Program-made: the position numbers and the translations under genes | NCBI GenBank assembly: GCA_030522415.1 | Contig: CM060121.1 | Span: 15,292,142 to 15,356,141, forward strand | From: Channallabes apus | Lineage: Eukaryota; Chordata; Actinopteri; Siluriformes; Clariidae | Length of the DNA: 64,000 nucleotides | Direction of reading: 5' to 3' | Notes under the pieces: model-generated | Seen by the model: the letters and a program-made list of their open reading frames with translations, nothing else | Database searches by the model: none | What the model was told of the DNA's origin: nothing | Shown here: positions 63,600 to 64,000 of the stretch, one piece after another | Numbering within the stretch: position 1 is the first letter of the stretch | Layout: each line of letters opens with the position of its first letter

Positions 63600-64000
63600 A
63601 TCTGACTTCTGGAATCACTTGTATAACACCACTGGAATTAGGCTGTACATTATGATTCCCCTTGCCGTAACCATGGTTAACTTAACAATGCAGAAAATAG
63701 GTCTGCATTATTATATAACATACTGAATATACTTATTGTTCCCACAGGTATCTCAATGAACCCAAAGCCTTGAACATTATTTATGCAAACTGTAATATCA
63801 TAAAAACAGGTAAAGTAGCTCAATATCCAGCTCATGTGACATTTTATAAAATCTGGAACTGTAGAAGGCATCCTGTTACAGTAAACTGGAGACAGGCAGA
63901 TTGGTGGCAGCAAAAGCGATGACAATCTGAGTTCACTGGGTTTAAGTTGGGGACATAGATGAAACCCTCATCCTAAACAATGGTGAATGATTTGACTCTC
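63600..64000. other. terminal stretch without recognised features
   Basis: No exon, repeat end or RNA gene recognised. Confidence 0.5.

Overview
This window is vertebrate nuclear DNA and almost certainly teleost. It has long introns, GT-AG splice sites and many fish-type repeats (tRNA-derived SINEs, many Tc1/mariner families, a DIRS retrotransposon, long CA/TA microsatellites). The SINE and Tc1 families look ostariophysan, possibly catfish; that lineage is an inference from remembered repeat sequence and was not tested by search. No prokaryotic, organellar or viral gene is visible.

Only two host protein genes can be supported, both on the + strand. Positions 1182-17038 hold the last eight coding exons of a peptide O-xylosyltransferase, best matched to xylt2; the first ~270 codons lie upstream of the window. 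All eight exons join in frame to 591 codons plus stop. Positions 30520-59716 hold a complete nine-exon Rab GTPase, best matched to rab37, giving 230 codons plus stop. Its second intron is 16.5 kb and is filled with mobile elements; its last intron needs a GC-AG splice pair. The two genes are about 13.5 kb apart, head to tail. XYLT2 starts proteoglycan chains in the Golgi and RAB37 acts in regulated secretion; I see no evidence of joint regulation.

Layout: 1-1181, upstream intron with a mariner scrap and a SINE scrap. 1182-17038, xylt2 exons; introns carry a hAT-like element, a LINE 3' end, a TA-flanked MITE and a perfect palindrome. 17039-29540, intergenic, with a cluster of three Tc1-like elements (20806-24430; the first is nearly intact) and SINE copies. 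29540-30630, CpG-rich rab37 5' end and exon 1. 31596-48050, rab37 intron 2 with a 5-kb DIRS element (38294-43261, minus strand), another Tc1-like element with terminal repeats, mariner and Tc1 remnants. 48093-59607, remaining rab37 exons with nested transposons between them. 59717-64000, downstream DNA with mariner and Tc1 remnants and a SINE inserted into a Tc1 remnant.

The most unusual structure is the DIRS element. It keeps the inverted terminal repeats and the internal complementary region expected for that class, but its tyrosine-recombinase region has been amplified into about five tandem copies and its reverse transcriptase has lost the segment carrying the active site. I found no evidence of a wholly new biological system.
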